Below, piece after piece: positions 1-5,740 of a DNA stretch of 5,745 nucleotides. Both the position numbers and the translations under genes were made by a program. Numbering within the stretch: position 1 is the stretch's first letter; each line of letters begins with the position of its first letter. The notes under the pieces were generated by a model. The model saw only the letters and a list, made by a program, of their open reading frames with translations. It was not told where the DNA came from and searched no databases. This DNA comes from an uncultured Porphyromonadaceae bacterium (GTDB taxonomy: Bacteria; Bacteroidota; Bacteroidia; Bacteroidales; Muribaculaceae), in the NCBI GenBank assembly GCA_947176285.1, contig CAMWQF010000193.1, positions 1 to 5,745 on the forward strand, read 5' to 3'.

Positions 1-17
1 AAGTCCCGTCCGCACCG
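1..17 (+). tRNA. 3' end of a tRNA gene (partial, identity uncertain, possibly tRNA-Asp)
   Basis: The first bases fit a tRNA 3' end: AAGT closes a T-loop, CCCGT is the 3' half of the T-stem, CCGCACC is the 3' half of a 7-bp acceptor stem, and G17 is the discriminator base. The next bases are CCG, so CCA is not encoded and would be added after transcription, as is common in Bacteroidota. The implied 5' acceptor strand is GGTGCGG. A G73 discriminator with a G1-C72 pair fits tRNA-Asp or tRNA-Glu, with Asp my weak preference from memory of Bacteroides tRNAs. The anticodon lies outside the window. A good intrinsic terminator begins 14 bases later, which supports a transcription unit ending here. 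Confidence 0.68.
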
Positions 18-1180
18 CCGAGGAGAGAGGAAGAGCAGTATTGTTGACTTCGGTCGCATGCTGCTCTTTTTTCGTGATGTAAAGAGTCGTTCGTGGAAGT
101 GTGGGTTAGGTGATTATTACTTCCATCCTCAACATTGTGTTGAGGATGGAATACTTGTGAATTGGATTGTTGTATGAAGTCTAAGAATGTCTTTTGTATG
201 AAATTCTTTAGATCGATTGTGACAGTAGTAGAGGATTGTGCCGCCACTACGCCGGCTCCTGTGGAGACGTTGCTGTAGCCCCAGAAGGGTTCGGCGAGAC
301 CAATGTCGGATAACTCGCCCATTAGACCGTTTTCGTTGTTCCAAAAATACATGGCCCAGTCGAAGTAACTTTTGGAGATAGTGTTTAGGGTCACTTTATA
401 GCCGCATCCCATAATGTCAGAGTCAGGATTCCATTTGCTGACGGAGAATCTGCAATCGTTGAATCCAAAACTAATCTTCCGTGATGCTCCTGCTAATCGT
501 TTGTCGGAGAAGAAGGCATTATCATAGAAACTTTCGTAGCCCAGCGTGTTCTCGAAGTCGCTTACATACTCTGAGAATATTGGGTCAGATGTGTTGAAAT
601 GTCCATTTGAGAAACTTTGTATAGGGCTGGAAGTGTCGGGATCCATGTATGTAGGGTTCCGGGGAATAACGATGTAATAGTTGTATCCAAGTAGATAGTA
701 ATGGTCTTTGTCACGGCTGATAGGCAAGTCAATCTCTGCTTTGATATCGAACATAATCCGCCCTGTTAAGCCCTGCCCGGGTGTGATATCTGCTTGTAAG
801 CTGCGTAGCATGATATCGTAGTCGATATTTGCTGCAGACAAGGCGTAAGGAACGGTCACTTCCGCTTCTGCATATCCGTATGTCTGGCTATTGGCTTCTA
901 TGCGTATTTGGTCTCCTTCCTTGGCGATATAGGTGTTGTTTACCTGTTGACCATTTGCCAGAATTCTGATTTCTGCGTCTTTTACCGAATGATCTTTCTC
1001 ACCTTTGACATCGGTGTATACCCAGGTGTGGCTGACATTTACTTTAATCGGCTCTCCAGCCTTGATGAGGGAATTAAGACAGAGTACGGGCTCAGTGTCT
1101 AACTTAGGTTCGAAATCCGTGTAGCATCCCGTAAGCAGCAAAGGGAGCATGACTATTATTGTGTTTCTTAGAATTGCCAT
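2..1180 (-). CDS. DUF4249 family outer-membrane lipoprotein, no stop codon within window
   Basis: The start at 1180 gives MAILRNTIIVMLPLLLTGC, a lipoprotein signal with lipobox LTGC and the lipidated Cys at residue 19. The mature protein begins YTDFEPKLDTEPVLCLNSLI, a typical DUF4249 (PF14054) opening. The body continues in family style (HTWVYTDV, VKDAEIRILANG, YAEAEVTVP). The usual C-terminal signature is GYSNVSTGAGVVAAQSS followed by VTIDLKNFIQ, near residues 310-330. Members are Bacteroidota surface lipoproteins of unknown molecular function, encoded beside TonB-dependent receptors and probably acting as their partners. The start overlaps the receptor's 3' end by 13 bases, implying translational coupling. 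An internal ATG at 1150 would lose the positive charge of the signal peptide. I checked all 393 codons down to position 2 and found no stop. Roughly the last 60 codons (about 190 to 2) do not look like family sequence and run antisense through the tRNA terminator. The family call is firm; the true 3' end is not. Confidence 0.85.
   Translation of the reverse strand, partial: MAILRNTIIVMLPLLLTGCYTDFEPKLDTEPVLCLNSLIKAGEPIKVNVSHTWVYTDVKGEKDHSVKDAEIRILANGQQVNNTYIAKEGDQIRIEANSQTYGYAEAEVTVPYALSAANIDYDIMLRSLQADITPGQGLTGRIMFDIKAEIDLPISRDKDHYYLLGYNYYIVIPRNPTYMDPDTSSPIQSFSNGHFNTSDPIFSEYVSDFENTLGYESFYDNAFFSDKRLAGASRKISFGFNDCRFSVSKWNPDSDIMGCGYKVTLNTISKSYFDWAMYFWNNENGLMGELSDIGLAEPFWGYSNVSTGAGVVAAQSSTTVTIDLKNFIQKTFLDFIQQSNSQVFHPQHNVEDGSNNHLTHTSTNDSLHHEKRAACDRSQQYCSSSLLGGADGT
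31..72 (+). terminator. Rho-independent terminator of the upstream tRNA unit
   Basis: The outer stem AAGAGCAG (31-38) pairs perfectly with CTGCTCTT (61-68). The interior folds further around GAC-TTCG-GTC (46-55), a stable UUCG tetraloop, with a few wobble pairs and bulges between. A run of six T follows on the plus strand (67-72). The flank read on the minus strand is CCTCTCTCC, which is not a U-tract, so the element is directional and serves transcription entering from the left. Confidence 0.8.
121..151. repeat. Perfect 14-bp inverted repeat with 3-nt loop, near the DUF4249 gene end
   Basis: TTCCATCCTCAACA (121-134) and TGTTGAGGATGGAA (138-151) are exact reverse complements around the loop TTG. 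The hairpin lies just past the point where the DUF4249 protein family normally ends, where an operon terminator would be expected. No U-tract follows it on either strand: the minus strand continues GTAATAATCACC and the plus strand TACTTGTG. It could still set the 3' end of the operon mRNA, or protect it from exonucleases. It lies inside the open DUF4249 frame, so either that frame is artefactually extended or the hairpin is translated. Confidence 0.7.
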
Positions 1181-3684
1181 GTGTATGATATTGATGGAAT
1201 GATTGGAAGAAGTTTCAATTCCCGGAAAGCGGGTTTGGAATTGAGGACTATGCCCCAGTTAGATTCTGAACTGGATATGTAGTCGTCGCTGTAGCCGTAG
1301 GTAATGGCTATTGTGTTCATATTGCAATAGGCGTTGTAAAGGCCGAATGTCCAATAACCGCGCTTGTTGCGCACCATGCATGAAAGGTCAAGGCGATGAT
1401 AGAAGGGAAGCTGATAGTTGTTGACAGATGTTCTTAAGGGGCTTTTGCCAAATGCTGTATCCTCCAACGGCTGTCCATCCCATGAAGTGCCATAGTAGTC
1501 CATCGCTCCCGGGAGAACTGGGTTTTCAAACCTTTGCGGAAGGAAGGTAAAACGATTTCCAGAATGTCCGGTCCATAACGCACTGATAGATACTTTCCTG
1601 CTGATGTCCCAGTTGAGGAATATCTTTATGGTATGCCGATGGTCGAAGCGGGCTGGAAATCTATGGCCACCGTTCTTGTCGGCAAACTGTCTGTCTGCCC
1701 ATGCGAGCGAATAACTCACATGTCCCGTAAGTTTGCCGGTCTTTTTCTCCACCATAAGGTCGATACCCTTTGCTCTGCCCTTCCCGGAGGTGAGCCTTTT
1801 AGACCATGACCATTTGGCTGGCGTTATATAGTATTCGTCGCGGTAGTCGAGAATATTGTGCATGCTTTTCCAATATCCTTCGAGAGAGACGGCATAGTCG
1901 CCCCCGTGTAACTGCCAATACCCTCCGATGCTGATCTTATCGGCAGTCATCGGCTTCATTCCGTCTGCCGTAGGAACCCATCTGTCGCATGGAAGCGAGA
2001 GGTAGGTCTCATCTATGCGGTGAGCGTACTGCACCGTGCGGCTGTATGCTGCTTTGAGCGATAGATCGGAATTCGGCTTGAAACTGAATGCGAGGCGGGG
2101 TGACAGTCCCCATTTTGTCTTTGCGTCAATGTAGAAAAGGGAAGCATGTAGGCCCGCCTCCGCGTGCAGGCGTTCGGATATGTTCCAATTGTCTTCCACG
2201 TATGCCTCTGCCTGATTCGCTATCATTCCCTTTGTCGCGTTGCTGTCAGTGCTAGTCAGATCGTTTATTGTCGTCTCTCGGTATGCCCTGTCAGGGAGGA
2301 AGGAATTCCATGTGTATGCGGCCCCAAATCTGAAAGTGTTGCTTTCCTGAGGGCGCAGCGTGAAGTCGCCGCGTAGTGTGACGTTGTCGATGACGTTCTC
2401 TGTCTTGGCAAATTTTTTTCCTGTTGTGGTAGTTCCCTCCGAAAATGTCTTCTCAATTTCATCTTTCTTTATTTTGTTGAAGAAGCGGGTATAAGCGGCA
2501 GAGAATTGCGAATAAAGTGTAGGGGAGATACGCCAGTCTATACCGCTCTGGGCAAGAATGTTGCCCCAGTTGAAGTCATACTTGAGGTCTGACCAGTAGA
2601 GCTGTTCAGGTATATTTTTATCTTTTGTGCCGGTCTTCAGCATGTCGTCGCCGTAATAGAGGTTAACGAAACCCTCAACGCGGTCGGAAAAGCGATGGGT
2701 CAGCCTCGCGTTGAAGTCGGTGAAATGATAGTTGAAACGTATCTGTTCATCGATATCCTTCTGAGCGTTGACAATGGCAAGCATAGGAATGGATAGTATG
2801 TCAAACCATGAGCGGCGTAATCCTATAAGATATGTGGTGCGACTCCCTATAGGTCCGGAAATGTCGAATGCTCCGGAAGTAAGGCCGAGTTTAGCACTTC
2901 CGTGATGACCCTGTGTTGAGCCGTTTTTCAGGTGTACGTCAAGAAAAGATGAGAGGCGTCCGTCGAATCGAGCGGGGATGGAAGTCTTGTAGAAGTCGGC
3001 AGATCGGACTATGTCAGCGTTGAAAGGAGAGAAGAGTCCGGCGAAGTGCTCAGCCTGATAGAAAGGGACGTTGTCAAGCATCACCATGTTTTCATCCGCG
3101 CTTCCGCCGTGGACGTTCATTCCTGCCATGCCTTCGGTCGCTTCAGACACTCCTGGTAGAATCTGGAGCGCCTTCACCACGTCTTTTTCTCCTAGGAATG
3201 ATGGTGTCTTGGCTATTACTGCTCCGCTTAGAGTGCTGATGCCGAGTTTGGCTGTCTCAAGCGGATGGTTTTCGGATTGAGATATTACGTCGACAGCCGG
3301 CAGCATCGCTATCTTTATAGTGTCTGTTATGTAGAGATTTGGGGCTGTACCCTTTTGTAAAGACTTGGTTTTCTTTGGTTTCTCTGCCTTCTTTTTCTTA
3401 AGAACTACGTTCTTCCCCTTTATCTTGTATTCTATGTCTGTGTCTCTGAAAATTTCGTCGAGCACCCTCTTCAGTGGTCGCTTGTTTACGTCTACGGTGA
3501 TGCGCATGTCCTTTAGCAGATCGGAGGAATACACGAAGTTGCGGTCGGTTTGCTGCATTATGGACCGGAACACCTCTGCTGCAGGCCTGTCAGTGGCTTT
3601 TACGGTGATGTCACGGGCGGCTGCCACGAGCGACATTGTGAGGAGCCCGGATAATATGGCAGTTCTTTTAAGTTTAATCATCAT
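1168..3684 (-). CDS. TonB-dependent outer-membrane receptor with N-terminal STN signalling domain
   Basis: This 838-residue protein has a signal peptide (1-23, basic MMIKLKR then a hydrophobic core, AAA cleavage motif at 21-23). An STN domain follows at about 24-98 (DITVKATDRPAAEVFRSIM, then FVYSSDLL, then RVLDEIFRDTDIEYKI). Next come a Lys-rich linker (about 96-112) and a plug domain at about 145-255 with LGEKDVVKALQILPGV, NVHGGSADENMVMLDNVP and ARFDGRLSSFLDVHLKNG. The 22-strand barrel fills the rest and ends SISYTWQF, a terminal aromatic residue suited to BAM-dependent assembly. Such receptors import substrates using TonB-ExbBD energy; STN-bearing ones also signal to a membrane anti-sigma factor. 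Its ATG overlaps the anti-sigma stop in ATGA, and a second Met codon follows at once, so the start could be one residue later. There is no carboxypeptidase-like domain between STN and plug, and it is shorter than typical SusC proteins (about 1000 residues). The substrate is unknown. Confidence 0.94.
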   Translation of the reverse strand: MMIKLKRTAILSGLLTMSLVAAARDITVKATDRPAAEVFRSIMQQTDRNFVYSSDLLKDMRITVDVNKRPLKRVLDEIFRDTDIEYKIKGKNVVLKKKKAEKPKKTKSLQKGTAPNLYITDTIKIAMLPAVDVISQSENHPLETAKLGISTLSGAVIAKTPSFLGEKDVVKALQILPGVSEATEGMAGMNVHGGSADENMVMLDNVPFYQAEHFAGLFSPFNADIVRSADFYKTSIPARFDGRLSSFLDVHLKNGSTQGHHGSAKLGLTSGAFDISGPIGSRTTYLIGLRRSWFDILSIPMLAIVNAQKDIDEQIRFNYHFTDFNARLTHRFSDRVEGFVNLYYGDDMLKTGTKDKNIPEQLYWSDLKYDFNWGNILAQSGIDWRISPTLYSQFSAAYTRFFNKIKKDEIEKTFSEGTTTTGKKFAKTENVIDNVTLRGDFTLRPQESNTFRFGAAYTWNSFLPDRAYRETTINDLTSTDSNATKGMIANQAEAYVEDNWNISERLHAEAGLHASLFYIDAKTKWGLSPRLAFSFKPNSDLSLKAAYSRTVQYAHRIDETYLSLPCDRWVPTADGMKPMTADKISIGGYWQLHGGDYAVSLEGYWKSMHNILDYRDEYYITPAKWSWSKRLTSGKGRAKGIDLMVEKKTGKLTGHVSYSLAWADRQFADKNGGHRFPARFDHRHTIKIFLNWDISRKVSISALWTGHSGNRFTFLPQRFENPVLPGAMDYYGTSWDGQPLEDTAFGKSPLRTSVNNYQLPFYHRLDLSCMVRNKRGYWTFGLYNAYCNMNTIAITYGYSDDYISSSESNWGIVLNSKPAFRELKLLPIIPSISYTWQF

Positions 3685-4130
3685 TCTGTTACTTTCATAT
3701 CAGTGTCAAGTATGTCATTGATTGTTTCCACTAGGTCGAGTGCTGAGCCTTCGTAGTGGAGCGAGAGTGTGTATTGGTCAGGCTCGGAAGGAATATCGTA
3801 GACTTCCACACCATACACTTCTCGAATTTTCGCCACAACCTCAGGCAGTGACGCCTTCTCAAAGTCAATTACGCGTACTATCTCGGAAGCTGGTATTGTA
3901 GACAGTTCTACGTTAGTAGTTTCCGGCTCTATGTCGGATATCCGGTAATTATGTACTAATATAGAAGCAGTAGCCGTGAGAATGGCGGCAGCGATGCATG
4001 CTGCGGCAATCCGCTGGGGTGTCCACCATGGTGTCTTGCCCCCTTTGATTCGGCGCAATGTAGGCCCTATAGCGAAAAGTCCTTTATGGTAATGCTTGGC
4101 GATGAAGTTGATTTCCTTGTTTTTGTCCAT
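3681..4130 (-). CDS. Compact single-pass anti-sigma-like protein with DUF4974 domain
   Basis: This 149-residue protein has three visible parts. A basic N-terminal cytoplasmic segment (1-40) contains INFIAKHYHKGLFAIGPTLRR and ends at a WW pair (35-36). One membrane helix lies at about 41-59 (IAAACIAAAILTATASILV). After a short acidic linker comes a periplasmic DUF4974-type domain at about 84-149 (VRVIDFEKASLPEVVAKI, YGVEVYDIP, YTLSLHYEGSALDLVETI, then NDILDTDMKV). DUF4974 is the C-terminal domain of Bacteroidota FecR-type anti-sigma factors and resembles STN in fold. The central FecR domain (PF04773) is absent; full FecR proteins are usually over 300 residues. From position between sigma factor and STN receptor, I infer that it tethers and inhibits the sigma factor and receives the receptor signal through DUF4974. 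The start at 4130 gives the right topology, with an A-rich leader and no Shine-Dalgarno. The stop overlaps the receptor start by 4 bases. Confidence 0.85.
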   Translation of the reverse strand: MDKNKEINFIAKHYHKGLFAIGPTLRRIKGGKTPWWTPQRIAAACIAAAILTATASILVHNYRISDIEPETTNVELSTIPASEIVRVIDFEKASLPEVVAKIREVYGVEVYDIPSEPDQYTLSLHYEGSALDLVETINDILDTDMKVTE

Positions 4131-4176
4131 AAGTTGTCGTTGTTTTCATCAAAGTTTATCGGAATAAACATAATTT

Positions 4177-4215
4177 ATGCGTCTTTTTGTGTCGTTTTCT
4201 ACACCAAAGACGCAT
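4177..4215. repeat. Long inverted repeat in the sigma to anti-sigma gap
   Basis: ATGCGTCTTT (4177-4186) and AAAGACGCAT (4206-4215) are perfect reverse complements. The stem resumes inside as GTGT (4189-4192) with ACAC (4201-4204), after a small internal loop, closing on an 8-nt loop. It lies in the 136-bp gap between the sigma stop and the anti-sigma start. Neither side carries a U-tract, so it is not an ordinary intrinsic terminator. It could be a folded mRNA segment that changes the sigma to anti-sigma ratio, or a DNA operator overlapping a promoter. Confidence 0.6.
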
Positions 4216-4241
4216 ACAATACCTAAAAGTCCTATCCTAAA
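4205..4241 (-). promoter_or_regulatory. Candidate ECF-type promoter for the anti-sigma/receptor/lipoprotein genes
   Basis: Read on the minus strand, an AT-rich stretch just after the sigma gene (4260-4239) is followed by TTTAGGATAGGACTTTTAGG. Within this, GGACTT (4232-4227) resembles the GGAAC-type -35 element of ECF promoters. CGTC (4212-4209) resembles a CGTC-type -10 element, with about 19-20 bases from the start of one to the start of the other. Bacteroidota ECF operons are often autoregulated from a promoter between the sigma and anti-sigma genes, and the gap of 136 bp leaves room for one. The -10-like element sits inside one arm of the inverted repeat. This is pattern matching to general ECF promoters, not to a known consensus for this sigma factor. 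Confidence 0.3.
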
Positions 4242-4266
4242 TTAAAAAATATTTTGTTAACGGCTG

Positions 4267-4767
4267 TCAGAGGAATGGGAGGAAGAATGGTTTATGACCC
4301 GACGAGAGGGCTTCTCGCAGTCGGGCGAAGGCTTTGGTCATCTGATTCTTGACGGTTTTCACAGAGATACCCATTTGCAGGGCTATCTCATCATTGGATA
4401 GGCCATCGCGTTTGCTGAGCAGAAAAATCTCCCGACATTTTTCGGGCAGCTCGTCAATTGCTTTCCATATCATGGCATCACGTTCGGAAGTGTCTACCGC
4501 TTCCTCGTCAGCTTCCGGTATGAATTCAATGCCGACAGTTTCCTTTTTGCTGCGCAGGAAGGATAGGCAGCCGTTGTGTACCATCCGGTACATATATGAC
4601 TTTAAGTCGGCTATGTCCTTCCCTTCTTCGATTAGTTGCCAGGCTTTTGTGAAGGCATCCTCCACGATGTCTTCGGCACTCTGAGCATCCTCTACGATGC
4701 GGAGTGCGTACATTCCGAGCGGAAGATACCACTTCCGAAAAAAACAATCGAATTCTTTGCCTGTCAT
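4267..4767 (-). CDS. ECF subfamily RNA polymerase sigma-70 factor
   Basis: This 166-residue protein has the two-domain build of ECF sigma factors. Sigma region 2 spans about 6-75 (FRKWYLPLGMYALRIV, the acidic AEDIVEDAF motif of region 2.2, then SYMYRMVHNGCLSFLRSKK). Region 4 spans about 98-154, with DELPEKCREIFLL followed by the helix-turn-helix GLSNDEIALQMGISVKTVKN and AFARLREAL. There is no C-terminal extension beyond a short hydrophobic PFFLPFL tail. Length and motifs match the expanded Bacteroides sigma family that pairs with FecR-type anti-sigma factors. It directs RNA polymerase to a few promoters, most likely those of its own operon. The start at 4767 places region 2 directly at the N-terminus, as usual. 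The gene is first in the operon and divergent from the DUF2461 gene; 136 bp separate it from the anti-sigma gene, in contrast to the overlaps further down. Confidence 0.95.
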   Translation of the reverse strand: MTGKEFDCFFRKWYLPLGMYALRIVEDAQSAEDIVEDAFTKAWQLIEEGKDIADLKSYMYRMVHNGCLSFLRSKKETVGIEFIPEADEEAVDTSERDAMIWKAIDELPEKCREIFLLSKRDGLSNDEIALQMGISVKTVKNQMTKAFARLREALSSGHKPFFLPFL

Positions 4768-4878
4768 AACTTATATAACGCTTTTTATACTGATTTTTGC
4801 AAATTCGGAGAGATTTTTGTTATATTATGTAATAACCTTACAACATTAAGTTGAGTTTGCTAAACTTAAACACGAAAT
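4768..4878. promoter_or_regulatory. Divergent intergenic region, presumed to hold two promoters
   Basis: This AT-rich stretch of 111 bp separates two divergent starts, so it should carry the promoters for the sigma operon and the DUF2461 gene. I found no convincing pair of Bacteroidota -33 (TTTG) and -7 (TAnnTTTG) elements at proper spacing on either strand. Partial -7-like matches are TGAGTTTG (4852-4859, plus) and TAAGTTTA (4868-4861, minus). An inverted repeat, TTAAGTT (4846-4852) with AACTTAA (4863-4869), ends nine bases before the DUF2461 start. It could be an operator or a leader hairpin. Confidence 0.4.
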
Positions 4879-5571
4879 ATGAAAGAAGTATTAGAATTTT
4901 TGAAACAGTTGGCGGCTAATAATAACCGAGACTGGTTTAACGAACATAAAGATGAATACATGAAGGTAAAGGCTCAGGTGGAGGCTTTTACTCAGCAACT
5001 GATTGATGCCCTGACTGAAATTGAACCTGAAGCGGCAATGCTGACGCCATCCGATTGCCTTTACAGAATTTATCGTGACACTCGCTTTTCCGCAGACAAG
5101 ACCCCGTATAAAGACCATATCGGTATATATATTAATCCGCTAGGGGGCAAGAAAAGTGAGTTCTGTGGATATTATGTCCATATCCAGCCTGAGGAATGCC
5201 TTGTGTCTGGTGGCGCATGGTTTCCTGAGGCACCGCTGCTGAAGGAATATCGAAGTGAAATATACCATAACGTGGATGAATATCTTGGAATAATCTGCAA
5301 TCGTGAATTTGCTGCGGTTTTTAAGCCATATTGGCAGGAGCCTCTGAAGACTGCACCCAAAGGTTTTCCAAAGGATTGGGAGCATATCGACCTGTTGAAG
5401 CCAAAGAGTTTCGTGTATTCGGCAGCTCTCACCGACAAGTCGTTCGAATCTAAGAATGTTGTCAAGAAACTTTCGGATCTATTCCGTATCCTCAAGCCAT
5501 ACAACGATTTCTTCAATTTCACTCTTGAGGAGCATCCCGAGTTTGCAGTCCGAACTCCCAAAAGAAGATAA
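4879..5571 (+). CDS. DUF2461 family protein (TIGR02453-like), function unknown
   Basis: This 230-residue protein matches the DUF2461 family over its full expected length (about 220-230). The N-terminus has the family opening LEFLKQLAANNNRDWFNEHK (5-24) with the hallmark NNNRDWF. The most conserved block is YRIYRDTRFSADKTPYKDHI (62-81), followed by a Gly/aromatic strand region (GYYVHIQP, then SGGAWFPE at 110-117). A helical C-terminus carries KPKSFVY and ends in a basic tail (RTPKRR). There is no signal peptide or membrane segment, so it should be cytoplasmic. The family is widespread in bacteria and also found in fungi; its biochemical role is not established. The ATG at 4879 follows an A-rich leader without Shine-Dalgarno, as is usual in Bacteroidota. 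It is monocistronic within the window, and nothing links it functionally to the divergent sigma operon beyond shared intergenic DNA. Confidence 0.93.
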   Translation: MKEVLEFLKQLAANNNRDWFNEHKDEYMKVKAQVEAFTQQLIDALTEIEPEAAMLTPSDCLYRIYRDTRFSADKTPYKDHIGIYINPLGGKKSEFCGYYVHIQPEECLVSGGAWFPEAPLLKEYRSEIYHNVDEYLGIICNREFAAVFKPYWQEPLKTAPKGFPKDWEHIDLLKPKSFVYSAALTDKSFESKNVVKKLSDLFRILKPYNDFFNFTLEEHPEFAVRTPKRR

Positions 5572-5682
5572 ATAAATGTGAAAAAGTGCTAAAAATGAGG
5601 GGTATGGATGCAACTTATTTCAACTTGTGATGTCTTAATATTAAAAGCACAACGAATTGTTAGAAATATTAAGGTATAATGG

Positions 5683-5740
5683 AAGAGTAAATCCGGAAAG
5701 TCATACTTTATGACTTTCCGGATTTACTCTTTATTGTGTT
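5683..5740 (+). terminator. Intrinsic terminator with a 23-bp perfect stem
   Basis: The arms 5683-5705 and 5709-5731 are exact reverse complements, centred on CCGGAAAGTCATA and TATGACTTTCCGG, with a 3-nt loop CTT. The bases after the stem (TTTATTGTGTT) are U-rich on the plus strand, so it most likely ends DUF2461 transcription. Read from the right, the stem is followed by CCATTATACCTT, so it may also serve a convergent gene beyond the window. Between the DUF2461 stop and the hairpin (5572-5682) I see only AT-rich sequence with a 10-bp palindrome TTAATATTAA (5635-5644), and no supportable gene. Confidence 0.75.

Noticed and set aside
1..20. tRNA 3' end as an integration (att) site for a mobile element
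   Set aside because: I found no second copy of the tRNA 3' sequence in the window and no integrase or other mobile gene; only the odd DUF4249 tail hints at rearrangement.
170..202. Direct repeat TTGTATGAA (170-178 and 194-202) near the DUF4249 end
   Set aside because: It is a single pair of 9-base words, encoding FIQ twice; it is too short to claim an attachment site or slippage product, although it lies where the frame becomes doubtful.
129..344. A 71-codon minus-strand frame at the 3' part of the DUF4249 gene
   Set aside because: It is out of frame with DUF4249 over a region where the DUF4249 frame encodes the recognisable C-terminal signature; its Arg-rich product looks like a shadow. 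It is also not a simple continuation of DUF4249 after a frameshift.
3365..3721. A 118-codon plus-strand open frame opposite the receptor N-terminus
   Set aside because: It is antisense to a well-supported receptor start and STN domain; the Phe/Ser-rich protein reflects the complement of Lys-rich coding sequence and has no recognisable domain.
4349..4684. A 111-codon plus-strand open frame opposite the sigma factor
   Set aside because: It lies wholly inside the sigma gene in antisense; its Ser/Arg-rich composition is typical of a shadow frame.
5172..5561. A 129-codon minus-strand open frame opposite the DUF2461 gene
   Set aside because: It is antisense to a full-length family match and has no domain or own leader.
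5595..5630. Tiny 11-codon frame (MRGMDATYFNL) after the DUF2461 gene
   Set aside because: It is too short, with no leader or conservation evidence, and is expected by chance.
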